Shown: positions 32,417-41,723, counted from the stretch's first letter. The stretch: 64,000 nt of DNA from Deltaproteobacteria bacterium (GCA_020059605.1 JAGVBT010000039.1:1-64000), one strand, 5' to 3'. The notes: generated by a model not told the origin, from the sequence alone. Translations and numbers: made by a program.

Positions 32417-33184
32417 TTAGTCCTCCTCGTCTTCGAGTCGTACCGACTTCCCCAGATAGGCCTCGATCACCTGAGGATTAGAACGAATCGTTTCAGGAGA
32501 ACCCTCCGCAATCTTACTGCCATGGTCGAGCACAACGATCCTGTTGCAGAGGTCCATGACGACCTGCATGTTGTGTTCAATGAGAAGCACGGAAATCCCC
32601 TGGTCTCTGACCGTTCGGATGAGACCCATGAGCCGGGCCGATTCTTCAAAGCGAAGTCCCCCCGAGGGTTCATCCAGAAGAAGAAGGCGTGGCTCAAGGG
32701 CAAGGGCCCGTGCGATTTCGACTCGCTTTTTAATGCCCAGAGGAAGATTCTTGGCCAATTGTTTTTGATAGGGTTGGAGACCTGTTTTCTCCAACAGAAT
32801 TTGAACTTCCTTTAAAGTATCGGCACGCCGGAAGGGTCCAGTCGAATTCCATAGATCGGGATAGAAACGGTGGCCGTAGGCCACTAAAATATTCGTTTCT
32901 ACATTCAGATTCGGGAAGGGGCGGACGATCTGGAACGTTCTTCCAATCCCCAAACGGCTGACCTGGTGAGGTTTCATTCTAAGAATCGATTTACCTTGAA
33001 AGGCTACCTCGCCGTCCGAAGCCGGGTAGATGCCGGAGATAATATTGAACAGGGTCGTCTTCCCGGCTCCGTTGGGACCGATGATCCCCAGGATCTCCCC
33101 CTTTTCAGCCGTAAAACTGACCTGATCCAGGGCCCGCAAGCCGTCAAACTCTTTGCTCAAGCCGTCGATGTTTAGAAGGGCCAT
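32417..33184 (-). CDS. livG: branched-chain-amino-acid-type ABC ATPase (LivG)
   Basis: A 255-residue importer ATPase with Walker A GPNGAGKTT (about 38-46), the LivG-typical long insert between Walker A and signature (GIGRTFQIVRPFPNLNVETNILVAYGHRFY), Walker B LLLLDEPSGG and the C-terminal VIEAYLGKSV. The signature is LPLGIKKR, a relaxed form common in LivG. It abuts livF and follows livM by 4 bases. Confidence 0.92.
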   Translation of the reverse strand: MALLNIDGLSKEFDGLRALDQVSFTAEKGEILGIIGPNGAGKTTLFNIISGIYPASDGEVAFQGKSILRMKPHQVSRLGIGRTFQIVRPFPNLNVETNILVAYGHRFYPDLWNSTGPFRRADTLKEVQILLEKTGLQPYQKQLAKNLPLGIKKRVEIARALALEPRLLLLDEPSGGLRFEESARLMGLIRTVRDQGISVLLIEHNMQVVMDLCNRIVVLDHGSKIAEGSPETIRSNPQVIEAYLGKSVRLEDEED

Positions 33185-33188
33185 CGAT

Positions 33189-34082
33189 TCACCGGTTCTC
33201 CGATGGACGAAATTGAATCCGTCTCAACATTCTTGGGAGGGTCGACTCTTCTCCCAGCAGGCCGCCGGGTTGAAACCGCATCATGGCCAAGAGAAGAAGC
33301 CCATAAACGAACGTACGGTATTCCATGATGGGACGGGAAATCTCCGGAAGAATCCCTAAAATAACCGCTCCCAGTATGGGGCCCCAGCGAGTGCCGATCC
33401 CACCAAAGACAACCATGCAGAGGATCAGAATCGACTGGCCGAACCCGAAATTCTGGGGCATGATGAAGGTCAGGAAGTGGGCATAGAATCCTCCTGCGAG
33501 GCCGGCGATTGTGCTTCCGAGGACAAAGGCCATCACTTTGAACCGAACCACATCCACGCCCATCGCCTCTGCTGCTTGTTCATCCTCCCGTATGGAGGAC
33601 CAGGCTAACCCGATCCACGACCGGCCCAGTCGCCGATCGAATAGGATCAGGAGGACAAAAACGATGAGGATAAGGAGAAAATACTCCGGTTTGCTCATCT
33701 CCCGCCCGAACCATTTGGGCAGGTTGATGCCCCCGATGCCCATGGCTCCGCCAAAGAAAGGAAGGTAAAGAAAAACCGCTTCCACGACGAAACCAATTCC
33801 CATGGTCGTGATGGCAAGAAAGTCGTCGCGGACGCGCAGGCAGGGAATTCCCAAAACCGCTCCGACGACACCGGCAACGACAGCTGCCAGGGGCACGGAG
33901 GCCCAGAAAGGGAAACCGCCCCCCGTATAGAGCAGGGCCGAGGTATAGGCCCCGATGCCGAAGAAGGCGGCATGCCCGAGAGAGATCTGTCCGGCATGAC
34001 CCGTGATCACATTGAGGCTATGGGCCAGGATGGCATAGACGATGATCGTGATGAGTATGGTGATGAGATATCCGCTGATCAT
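33189..34082 (-). CDS. livM: branched-chain-amino-acid-type ABC permease (LivM)
   Basis: A 297-residue inner-membrane permease with about eight hydrophobic segments. HSLNVITGHAGQISLGHAAFFGIGAYTSALL (about 21-51) is the LivM opening, and the EAA-type loop is SSIREDEQAAEAMGVDVVRFKVMAFVLGS (about 178-206). The C-terminus is hydrophilic. It forms the channel with LivH, 93 bases upstream. Confidence 0.92.
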   Translation of the reverse strand: MISGYLITILITIIVYAILAHSLNVITGHAGQISLGHAAFFGIGAYTSALLYTGGGFPFWASVPLAAVVAGVVGAVLGIPCLRVRDDFLAITTMGIGFVVEAVFLYLPFFGGAMGIGGINLPKWFGREMSKPEYFLLILIVFVLLILFDRRLGRSWIGLAWSSIREDEQAAEAMGVDVVRFKVMAFVLGSTIAGLAGGFYAHFLTFIMPQNFGFGQSILILCMVVFGGIGTRWGPILGAVILGILPEISRPIMEYRTFVYGLLLLAMMRFQPGGLLGEESTLPRMLRRIQFRPSENR

Positions 34083-34175
34083 TCTATATACCGTAAGGCG
34101 GAAAAGGTGAAACGTTAGGGGAAGGGAATAAAAACTCGTTGTCCCCTTACGCCTGACGACTCACGCCTAACCTGT

Positions 34176-35033
34176 TCAGGCTTTTCCTAATAATCCATAA
34201 GGTCTGAACATTAACACCAGGATCATTGCGATAAATGCAACCGCATCCCGGGGAAAGGGAATGGCAAGAACACCGATGAAGAATGTTTCTGACAGACCCA
34301 CAACGATTGACGCAACCACGGTTCCGGGAATATTCCCCAATCCCCCTAAAACGACAATCGCCAGGGCCTTGTAGGCCGGGATGCTGCCCATGGTCGGCCA
34401 GACCTGGTTATCATAGACTCCGATCAGTACCCCTGCCGCCCCCGCCATCGCCGAACCCAGGATAAAGTTGATCGCAATGATCCTGCCCACATTGACCCCG
34501 AATGAAGAAGTGGTTTCAGCATCCATGGCGCAGGCCCGCATCGCCAGACCGATGCGGGTCCGGGTAAGAAAGGTCCAGAGAACGATCAGGATGACAACCG
34601 TGACCAGGAGGATGAGAATCTGTGTCTCGGTGAGTTTGAAACTCCCGATGGATAGGTCTCCCAGCCCGATACGCGCGTTATAGGTCAGGGTGTGGGGCCC
34701 GGCAACGATCCGGAAGGCTTCTTCCAGGGCGATAAAAAGACCGATGGAGGCAATCAGGGGCGCAATTCTCGGTAGGTGGAGAAGCGGCGAATAGAGAAAA
34801 CGTTCTACGAGGTAACCCGCAACGGCTGCTCCTGCCATCCCGAATAACAAGGAGACCCAGAAGTCGCCGACGAGGCGAAAGGAGAACCAGCCGACATAAG
34901 CCCCCAGGGCATAGATCCCCGCATGGGCGACATGGAGAATGCGGAGAATCCCGTAGACCATGGTCAGCCCCAGGGAGATGAGAGCATAGACACTACCGAT
35001 GGCAATTCCGTTGGCCAGCTGTTGCCAGAGCAT
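34176..35033 (-). CDS. livH: branched-chain-amino-acid-type ABC permease (LivH)
   Basis: A 285-residue permease; the start at 35033 (MLWQQLANGIAIGSVYALISLGLTMVYGILRILHVAHAG) matches the normal family N-terminus, while the upstream frame adds 13 unlikely residues. The EAA-type loop is RACAMDAETTSSFGVNVGRIIAINFILGS (about 170-198). Partner of LivM. A gap of 124 bases separates it from livK. Confidence 0.92.
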   Translation of the reverse strand: MLWQQLANGIAIGSVYALISLGLTMVYGILRILHVAHAGIYALGAYVGWFSFRLVGDFWVSLLFGMAGAAVAGYLVERFLYSPLLHLPRIAPLIASIGLFIALEEAFRIVAGPHTLTYNARIGLGDLSIGSFKLTETQILILLVTVVILIVLWTFLTRTRIGLAMRACAMDAETTSSFGVNVGRIIAINFILGSAMAGAAGVLIGVYDNQVWPTMGSIPAYKALAIVVLGGLGNIPGTVVASIVVGLSETFFIGVLAIPFPRDAVAFIAMILVLMFRPYGLLGKA

Positions 35034-35157
35034 ATTAAATCCAGTAAGCAGTGAACAGTCATCAAACCACAACTTAATCCCCTCCCTTTCTAAGATAAAG
35101 AAAAGGAGGGGATGATATACATGAACTGATAACTGGTCACTGATTACTATTCACTTA

Positions 35158-36330
35158 CTATTTAGTCGGCGGGGTGATGACCTCCGGGTTGTCGATGACC
35201 GCAAGCCGCCGGAACTTTCCGCCTTTGACCACCTGAATCTGAACGGGTTTGACGACTTCTCCCTGGACGAAGCGGCTAATCTTGCCGGTCAGGCCATTGT
35301 AGTCCTTCGTCTCAAGCAGGGCCTTCTGGATAGCCTTAGGATCTGTTCCGGCCTTTTTAATAGCATCGACGAGGATCATAAAGGCATCGTAACTGGAGGC
35401 TCCGACCATATCCGCATCTTCGTTATAGGCTTTACGGTAATTGGCTAAAAAATTCTGAACCACGGGCCTGGGGTCATCCCTGTCCAGATTCGTTGCGATA
35501 ATCACGCCCTCCGCAGCCGGTCCAGCGATTTCGAGAAATTTCGGGGAATCAAAACCCTCCTCTCCCAAGATCTGGGCCGTGATCCCAAGCTCTTTGGCCT
35601 GGCGCACGATGGAGGCGGCCTCGTTATAATACCCCGCGGCGAAGATCACCTCGGGATTGCCTTCCTTGATCCGGGTGAGAAAGGGACGGAAGTCCTTTTC
35701 CCCGGGGAATTTATACATCTGTTTCGTCAGGATTGCGGAGCCCAGTTTCTCCGCCCTTTCTGCAAAACCCGCCGAAATGGCTCTCCCGAAGTCGTTATCC
35801 ATGGAGATCACAGAGATTCTTTTCGCTTTCAGATTCTTGACGGCAAATTCGGCGGCTGCGGCTCCCTCAACCTCGCCAAGATACCCGTTACGGAAGATAA
35901 AATCGTTCGGTTTTTTCTGAGTCGGGTCCCATGTGACGTCGGGGTGGACTGCATATCCCGCTACCATGGGCATGCCGGCCTTTTGAAAAATCGGGGCGGT
36001 CACACGGGTGGGACCGCTATACGATCCACTGACCACGCCTACCACCTTATCCCTCTCAATCAGCTTATTGGCGATGGCAACCGCCTCCTGGGGATTCAGT
36101 CGGTCGTCATAAATGATCAGTTCTACTTTCTTGCCTCTGATTCCTCCTCCATCATTCACCTCCTTCAAACCCAGTTCGACGGCGTGTTTGGCGCTCATCC
36201 CATCGGCCGCAGCCGGTCCGGTGATGGGGGCAAAGAACCCGATCTTGATCGCATCCTGAGCCTGACCCGTTCCCGGTATAAAAAACAGAAAAAGTCCGCA
36301 AACCATGCCCATCAATCCTAACCTTCTCAT
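35158..36330 (-). CDS. livK: branched-chain-amino-acid-type ABC binding protein (LivK)
   Basis: A 390-residue periplasmic binding protein. A signal peptide covers about 1-24 (LGLMGMVCGLFLFFIPGTGQA), then DAIKIGFFAPITGPAAADGMSAKHAVELG, the type I binding-fold opening. SYSGPTRVTAPIFQKAGMPMV and GASSYDAFMILVDAIKKAG fit the LivJ/LivK group. Such proteins take branched-chain amino acids but also many others; lying in front of hutUH, histidine, urocanate or a derivative is a reasonable guess. First gene of the operon, behind a good promoter. Confidence 0.9.
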   Translation of the reverse strand: MRRLGLMGMVCGLFLFFIPGTGQAQDAIKIGFFAPITGPAAADGMSAKHAVELGLKEVNDGGGIRGKKVELIIYDDRLNPQEAVAIANKLIERDKVVGVVSGSYSGPTRVTAPIFQKAGMPMVAGYAVHPDVTWDPTQKKPNDFIFRNGYLGEVEGAAAAEFAVKNLKAKRISVISMDNDFGRAISAGFAERAEKLGSAILTKQMYKFPGEKDFRPFLTRIKEGNPEVIFAAGYYNEAASIVRQAKELGITAQILGEEGFDSPKFLEIAGPAAEGVIIATNLDRDDPRPVVQNFLANYRKAYNEDADMVGASSYDAFMILVDAIKKAGTDPKAIQKALLETKDYNGLTGKISRFVQGEVVKPVQIQVVKGGKFRRLAVIDNPEVITPPTK

Positions 36331-36360
36331 ACTTAAGCCCTCCTTTCCCCAAGTTTATAA

Positions 36361-36406
36361 AACCATGATGGTTAAAGTCTATAAAGGAAAAAAAGAATAC
36401 AGTCAA
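36361..36406 (-). promoter_or_regulatory. livK-hutH operon promoter with palindromic operator
   Basis: Minus-strand TTGACT (36406-36401), 17-base spacer, TATAGA (36383-36378). Just downstream of the -10 box, between it and livK, lies the perfect palindrome aaccat-g-atggtt (36361-36373), well placed for a repressor. Confidence 0.6.
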
Positions 36407-36448
36407 GGGGTTTACGGGAGGGGGTTTACGGGAGGGGGTTTACGGGAG
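36407..36448. repeat. 14-bp tandem repeat, three perfect copies
   Basis: The unit ggggtttacgggag occurs three times without mismatch (36407-36420, 36421-36434, 36435-36448), immediately upstream of the livK -35 box and downstream of the sensor-kinase gene end. Confidence 0.92.
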
Positions 36449-36478
36449 AACGGGCGGCGGGCAACCCTGATGGACCGG

Positions 36479-39400
36479 TCAAGATAACGATGAGGCTCTT
36501 GATTCGATCTTCTCCGAGACCACCGTTACGATCTGATGGAAGTCAAAGGGCTTGGTGATGACAAAGTCGAGACCTGCTTCCTCCTTCCTGCTCTTGTTCA
36601 CTTCGAGCCCCCACCCCGTGATCATTCCGACCGGTATCGAAGGTTTGATTTTTTTAATGCTCTTGCATACTTCCCAGCCCGACATTCCCGGCATTCCCAG
36701 GTCGGTCAGGACCATATCAAACTCCTTTTCCTGAAAGAGTCGAACCCCCTCTGCTCCGCTCATGGCCACAGTAACCTGGTGGTTTACCTGGGAAAGCATC
36801 TTGGAAAGCACGCTTCTCACGGTTTCTTCATCATCAATCACCAGAATCCGGGCTTGTTTCCCTTTTTTGATCGAAGGGTTGGAAATCGTTTCCTCTTTTT
36901 CTGCAACCGCGATAGGAAGGACGATGGTGAACGTTGTGCCGGACCCGGCCTTGCTTTCCACGGTGATCTCTCCGCCAAAGCGTTTGATGATCCCATAGGA
37001 CATGCTTAACCCGAGACCTGTGTTGGTAAACGGCTTGGTGGTAAAGAAGGGTTCAAAAATCTTCTTTCTGTTCTCATCGCTTATTCCGACACCTGTATCG
37101 ACGATCCGGACATAAACGCTCTCTTCTTTTTCAGAGGTCCGAATTTCGATCTTCCCCCCCCCGGGCATGGCCTCAATGGCATTGAAAAGAATATTGGTGA
37201 TCACTTCCCGGATCTCCGAAACAGTTCCTACCACTCCCGGAACATCTTCCAGATGCGATACCACTTCGATCTGGATCCCTTTCCCCTGGGCTCCGTCCTT
37301 CCATTTCGGCTTGGTAATTTCGATGACATCTCGAATCGCCGAATTGATATCGAGTTTAAATATTTCCTGCCGGGCCTTCTTCCGGGTAAACTCCTGAAGC
37401 CGTTTGACCGTCTGGGCGCTGTCTTTGGCAACCTTTTCAATCGTTTTGAGGGCTTCCCTCGTTTCTTCATCATGTTCAGAATAAAGGAGAAGCTGCGTGT
37501 TGCCTAAAATAGCGGCCAGGGAATTATTGAAATCGTGTGCCACGCCGCTCGCCATCTCCCCCAGGGCCCGAAGTTTTTCGCTCTGAAGCAATTGTTCTTC
37601 CATCTTCTTCTTCTCGGTCACATCCTTCACGAACACGATGTAATCCATCCTTCCTTCCGAATCCTTCATGACCCTTGCATTGATCTCTATATTGTAGATA
37701 TCCCCGTTTTTCCGAAAAGTCTCCAATTCAAAACCGGGGTTTAACTTTTCTCCTCTCCTTCTCCGGTCAAATCGGTCCGCCATGAATCCCCGGCTCTCTT
37801 CATTCAATAGATCTCGAAAATCTTTTCCCAAAAGTTCTTTTAAAGAATACCCACAGATCTCCGCCAATCCTTTGTTGGCAAATTTTATCCGGTTATCCGA
37901 ACCGAGTACGCAGATGCCGTCATGGGCGCCCTCCACCACGGCCCTGTATTTCTCTTCGGAGCCCCGGATCTCATCCAGCAGGATGACGTTCTGAATGGAG
38001 ATAGCCAGTCCGGGAGCGATCTGCCCGATGAAGTGAAGATCTTTTTCGGAGAAGCAATAAACATCTTTGCTGTCAAAATTGAGTGTCCCGATGATCTTGC
38101 CCTGGTATTCCAAAGGGTACACCAGGGAGGATCGTATCCCTTCCTGGAAGAGTCTTTGTTCGAACCAAGACTCGCTTCCGAAGATGTCTTCCACGACGAT
38201 GGGTTGACCTGTCTCCACCGCTTTCACAATGGGTGTTTCTTCTTTCGGGTAAGTCATCCCCGGAATAAACTCCGTGCCGGCATAATCCTGCTCCAGCGCG
38301 AAGTACCGAAACCGCCCTCCCTCCCCATCGAGAAGGGCAATGGACATCCTGTCAGAGCGCAGAACCTTCTTGAATTCGGCATGGATCTCTTTCGCCACCC
38401 GTCTCACATCAAGGCTGGAGGCCAAGAGTTTGTTGATATGATTGACCGCCTCTTTCTCTCTTTCCAGCCTTTTCTCCTCGGTGATCTCCCTGGCCATGTC
38501 GACGACGGCAATGACTTGTCCTGACGCGTCATAAATTGGATAGGTGTAGTACCGGAAAATCCCGTTCAGGTAGTCGCTCTCCCTTTCGCCCGAAACGGGT
38601 TGTTTTGTCCTTAAGGCTTCGGTGACATAGCATCCTTTACAGGGTTCGGCCCGATGATGTAAAACTTCGTAACAACTTTTTCCAATCATCTCTTCTGGTT
38701 TCAGACCGAACCTCTCAAACGCCGCCCTGTTAAAACGAATCATCCGATAATCTTTATCTCTGAGCGTAATGATGTCGGTGACCGCATCGAAGGTCGTTTC
38801 CCATTCGGACTTGGCCCTGGCCACAGAGGAAAAGAGTTTTGCATTTTCAAGGGCCATTCCGATCTGGTTCCCGAGACTTTCAAACAGGTGGATCTCGTTT
38901 TGTTGGAGAAGACGATGGGACCGGCTGGTCAGGCAGATGGCGCCGACTGCTACTCCCTTGGAGAGCAAGGGAACCCCCACCAGCATTTTTATTTTTTCTT
39001 CAATCAGGCTGGGAAGAATATGAGGAGAGGGATACGCGTCGATCGAGAAGATGACAACCTTCTTTCTTTCGACTGCGGATCCGGAAACGCCTTCGCCCCA
39101 CTTTATCCTTTTCACCGCTTCCGCCAGATGGGATGGGTAATTTTGGTTGTACCTTAACTCCAGCCACTGCCCATCGTCGCTGATGAGGTAGATGGTTCCC
39201 ATCTCAAACCCTGTAAGGGCCATGACTCTCTCCAGGGCTAAGGGGAGAACCTGGTCTAAATTCAGGGTCTGGTTGATCAATCCGCTCAAATCATAAAGGG
39301 TTCCAAGTTCTTTCGTTCTCTGATAAAGCGCCTCTTCCATTCTCTTCCGGTAGGAAATGTTTTTAACGGTTCCTTCATACCCGATGATACGGCCTACCGT

Positions 39401-40762
39401 ATCCCTTCTGCCCGTAGCGGTAATAAGGCAATCCAGTGGGGTTCCATCCTTTCTCTTCAGTTTGACCTCGAAATCCTTCACAAATCCATTCTCAGCCACT
39501 TCCTCCTGGAACTGCTTCCTCTCCTCCGGGCGGACATACGTATCTCGAACACTTAATTCCCTCATTTCATTCTTGTTGCTGTAACCAAGCATCTCTGCTC
39601 CGGCCTGGTTGATCTCTATGAATTTTCCATCCGAAGAGGTAATAAAAACCATGTCTTTTGAGTTTTCGAAGATCATCCGGTATTTCTCTTCTGCCTCCCG
39701 GATGGTTTCCTGAGATTGTCTTAAATCCTGGACCATCCGGTTGAAGGATTCGGTTAGACCCCCGACTTCATCCTTGCTGGCGGGCTCCAGGTGGACATCA
39801 AAATTTCCTTTAGAAACCCTGGCCATCTCGTCGGATAACTTTTTAATCGGTGAGGTGAACCGTCTTGTAAGAAAAAGGCTTAAAGCAAGCGCTAAGAGGA
39901 AGGCGGTAATAACCCACTTGGCAGCCGTCTGAGTCATCTCCTTGAGAGGTTCATAGGCTTCTTCCACGGGGATCTGGACAACCACGCCCCATTTGAGCTC
40001 CGGGACGGGTTTGTAGACGACCAGAAATTTTTCTCCCCTCAGGTTCTCGAACTCCAGGCTACCCTCCTTCCCCTGAAGGGCCTGGTCTACAAAAGGTCCG
40101 AATTGAATGTTCACCTCCTGGGGATGGACGATCAAAAATCCTTCCCGGTCCATCACGTAGGCAAACCCCCTGTTTCCGATTTTAACCTCTGCGATGTGCT
40201 TGTGTAAAAACTGAAGGTCAAGCCTGGCCTTCAATACACCCACGGGATTTCCTCTGTATTCTTTGACGGGGACGGCAATCGTCATGCCAAGCCGACCCTC
40301 CGGGGCATAATAAAAATCACCATAAAAAATCTGCCCTTTTGAAGCCGTTTGGAACATTTGACTGTCTGATGAGTTTTTTCGATGGAGCGTTTCTTTTGGT
40401 TTAAATTTTGAAGCCCTGGCCGTTTCCAACCCTTTTTCATTCAATAACGTTATTTCGACAAAATGATCATGTTGGGAAAGAAGGCTCCTTAAATGGTCTT
40501 CCACATGAGGAAGGTCGCTCTTGCTAAAACGTTTATCCCTCGCCAGAAAAAGAAGGTTGTTTGTCCCAATTTCCAAGAAGTGCCTGGTCCTCTCCACCAC
40601 TTTACTTGCCCTTTCTTTTTGAAGTCCAACCACCGACTCCTTTAAATTTTTCTGGTAGACCTGGCCGATATTGATCCCTGCAATAGCCAGGGGAAGGGTG
40701 GCCAAAAGGACGGAGAAGATCATCCATTTGAAAGTGATGCTTTTCCCAATGTCTCTCTTCAT
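36479..40762 (-). CDS. giant hybrid sensor histidine kinase with receiver domain
   Basis: A 1427-residue membrane kinase. Approximate order after the start at 40762: membrane helix 10-32; periplasmic dCache-like sensor 40-285; second helix 285-305; HAMP to 360; PAS 365-480; GAF 500-650; PAS 660-775; GAF 790-945; PAS 950-1070; HisKA with SGVAHDFNNSLAAILGN; HATPase with VDTGVGISDENRKKIFEPFFTTKPFTNTGLGLSM; C-terminal receiver with VLTDLGMPGMSGWE as phospho-acceptor site. VAHDFNN marks the NtrB-like HisKA subgroup. Its ATG overlaps the stop of a tiny helix-turn-helix gene by one base. No separate response regulator lies beside it. The signal is unknown. Confidence 0.9.
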   Translation of the reverse strand: MKRDIGKSITFKWMIFSVLLATLPLAIAGINIGQVYQKNLKESVVGLQKERASKVVERTRHFLEIGTNNLLFLARDKRFSKSDLPHVEDHLRSLLSQHDHFVEITLLNEKGLETARASKFKPKETLHRKNSSDSQMFQTASKGQIFYGDFYYAPEGRLGMTIAVPVKEYRGNPVGVLKARLDLQFLHKHIAEVKIGNRGFAYVMDREGFLIVHPQEVNIQFGPFVDQALQGKEGSLEFENLRGEKFLVVYKPVPELKWGVVVQIPVEEAYEPLKEMTQTAAKWVITAFLLALALSLFLTRRFTSPIKKLSDEMARVSKGNFDVHLEPASKDEVGGLTESFNRMVQDLRQSQETIREAEEKYRMIFENSKDMVFITSSDGKFIEINQAGAEMLGYSNKNEMRELSVRDTYVRPEERKQFQEEVAENGFVKDFEVKLKRKDGTPLDCLITATGRRDTVGRIIGYEGTVKNISYRKRMEEALYQRTKELGTLYDLSGLINQTLNLDQVLPLALERVMALTGFEMGTIYLISDDGQWLELRYNQNYPSHLAEAVKRIKWGEGVSGSAVERKKVVIFSIDAYPSPHILPSLIEEKIKMLVGVPLLSKGVAVGAICLTSRSHRLLQQNEIHLFESLGNQIGMALENAKLFSSVARAKSEWETTFDAVTDIITLRDKDYRMIRFNRAAFERFGLKPEEMIGKSCYEVLHHRAEPCKGCYVTEALRTKQPVSGERESDYLNGIFRYYTYPIYDASGQVIAVVDMAREITEEKRLEREKEAVNHINKLLASSLDVRRVAKEIHAEFKKVLRSDRMSIALLDGEGGRFRYFALEQDYAGTEFIPGMTYPKEETPIVKAVETGQPIVVEDIFGSESWFEQRLFQEGIRSSLVYPLEYQGKIIGTLNFDSKDVYCFSEKDLHFIGQIAPGLAISIQNVILLDEIRGSEEKYRAVVEGAHDGICVLGSDNRIKFANKGLAEICGYSLKELLGKDFRDLLNEESRGFMADRFDRRRRGEKLNPGFELETFRKNGDIYNIEINARVMKDSEGRMDYIVFVKDVTEKKKMEEQLLQSEKLRALGEMASGVAHDFNNSLAAILGNTQLLLYSEHDEETREALKTIEKVAKDSAQTVKRLQEFTRKKARQEIFKLDINSAIRDVIEITKPKWKDGAQGKGIQIEVVSHLEDVPGVVGTVSEIREVITNILFNAIEAMPGGGKIEIRTSEKEESVYVRIVDTGVGISDENRKKIFEPFFTTKPFTNTGLGLSMSYGIIKRFGGEITVESKAGSGTTFTIVLPIAVAEKEETISNPSIKKGKQARILVIDDEETVRSVLSKMLSQVNHQVTVAMSGAEGVRLFQEKEFDMVLTDLGMPGMSGWEVCKSIKKIKPSIPVGMITGWGLEVNKSRKEEAGLDFVITKPFDFHQIVTVVSEKIESRASSLS

Positions 40763-40944
40763 TAATTTTCCTCCCCCTTTAAGAACCGGTTCAACTCTGA
40801 AAGAAGCACCCTCCATCCTTTGCCCGCTTTCGTGGCCCTGATCCTTCCGAGGTGGACATACTTGAGAAAGGTCGGTTTGGAAATTTTCAAATATTCGATG
40901 GCATCTTCTGTTTTTAAAACCTGTTCTTTTTCCAATACACTCAT
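40762..40944 (-). CDS. tiny excisionase/MerR-like helix-turn-helix protein
   Basis: A 60-residue protein, chosen start ATG at 40944 (MSVLEKEQVLKTEDAIEYLKISKPTFLKYVHLGRIRATKAGKGWRVLLSELNRFLKGEEN). It is a single winged-helix domain of the excisionase family: helix-turn-helix TEDAIEYLKISKPTFLKYVHLG, then a wing with KGWRVLLSEL. Nothing else is fused. Overlap TAATG with the giant kinase gene means coupled translation. It may bind DNA for the kinase circuit. A longer frame upstream (to 41007) contains the promoter and is unlikely to be translated. Confidence 0.75.
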   Translation of the reverse strand: MSVLEKEQVLKTEDAIEYLKISKPTFLKYVHLGRIRATKAGKGWRVLLSELNRFLKGEEN

Positions 40945-40981
40945 GGAATTGCCTCCACTTTTCCAGAATTCATTCAAAAAC

Positions 40982-40997
40982 AGCAAAAAATATACCA
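40982..40997 (-). promoter_or_regulatory. sigma-54-type -24/-12 promoter
   Basis: On the minus strand TGGTATA-TTTT-TTGCT has the GG and GC dinucleotides exactly ten bases apart, as in RpoN promoters. It lies 38 bases before the chosen start of the small helix-turn-helix gene. The region further up (to 41183) is very AT rich and holds a 7-bp inverted repeat atattgt/acaatat at about 41103-41126. Confidence 0.5.
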
Positions 40998-41183
40998 ATC
41001 GAGTCATTCTTAATTATTTAACTCGTAACTATCTAAATTTTTTAATTTAATAATTTTTTTATATCTTGCGGTAAACTGGGGAAAAGGTGAGATAAGACGA
41101 CATATTGTCAAAACCGGAACAATATTTATACGCAGGTGAAGTATTAGAAAGAGATAGACGGAGAAGGGAAAAAGAGTGAAAAA

Positions 41184-41696
41184 CTACATTTTAAAATCGC
41201 CGAAGTCTTCCGGATTCATACTTTCGATAATCGATTTCAGTTCATCCTGTTCGTCCATAAATCTGTTGGCTAAGAGCCCCAGGTGCTTGGTCTCCTCCAC
41301 CACGGACCGGGTGATAAAAATGGGCGCCTTCACCCTTACGGCCAGCGCAATGGCATCGCTCGGACGGCTGTCCACAACCAGTTCTCCTCCCTCCACATTG
41401 AAATGGAGTTTGGCATAAAAAGTGTTCTCCTTGATATCATTGATGACAACCCGCGTAAGGGAGGCATGAAGGGAATCGAGGATCTGCTTGAGAAGATCGT
41501 GCGTCATGGGACGAAGCGTCACCACGTCTTCGAGACCCCTTGAAATCGCCTCCGCCTCAAAGACCCCGATCCAGATGGGCAGGGCTTTCTGACCATCCAG
41601 GTCCACTAAAACGACGACGGGGTTCGACGCCTTGGCGTCCACCACGATTCCCATCACTTTCACTTCCATCAGTTCAGGTTCCATAACACTGCTCAT
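41184..41696 (-). CDS. bifunctional-nuclease-family (BFN/DUF151) protein
   Basis: A 170-residue cytoplasmic protein. The family pattern is clear: MEVKVMGIVVDAKASNPVVVLVDLDGQKALPIWIGVFEAEAISRGLEDV (about 10-58) and GGELVVDSRPSDAIALAVRVKAPIFI (about 103-128). The plant founder was reported to have RNase and DNase activity; bacterial members are common, and their role is not settled. A C-terminal acidic tail contains DEQDELKSIIESMNPEDFGDF. It has its own promoter and stands alone. Confidence 0.88.
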   Translation of the reverse strand: MSSVMEPELMEVKVMGIVVDAKASNPVVVLVDLDGQKALPIWIGVFEAEAISRGLEDVVTLRPMTHDLLKQILDSLHASLTRVVINDIKENTFYAKLHFNVEGGELVVDSRPSDAIALAVRVKAPIFITRSVVEETKHLGLLANRFMDEQDELKSIIESMNPEDFGDFKM

Positions 41697-41723
41697 AAAA
41701 TAGAAACCGATTTAAGCGCTTTT

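Noticed and set aside
36407-36448. CRISPR-like array
   Set aside because: The repeat unit is 14 bases with no spacers, and no cas gene is present.
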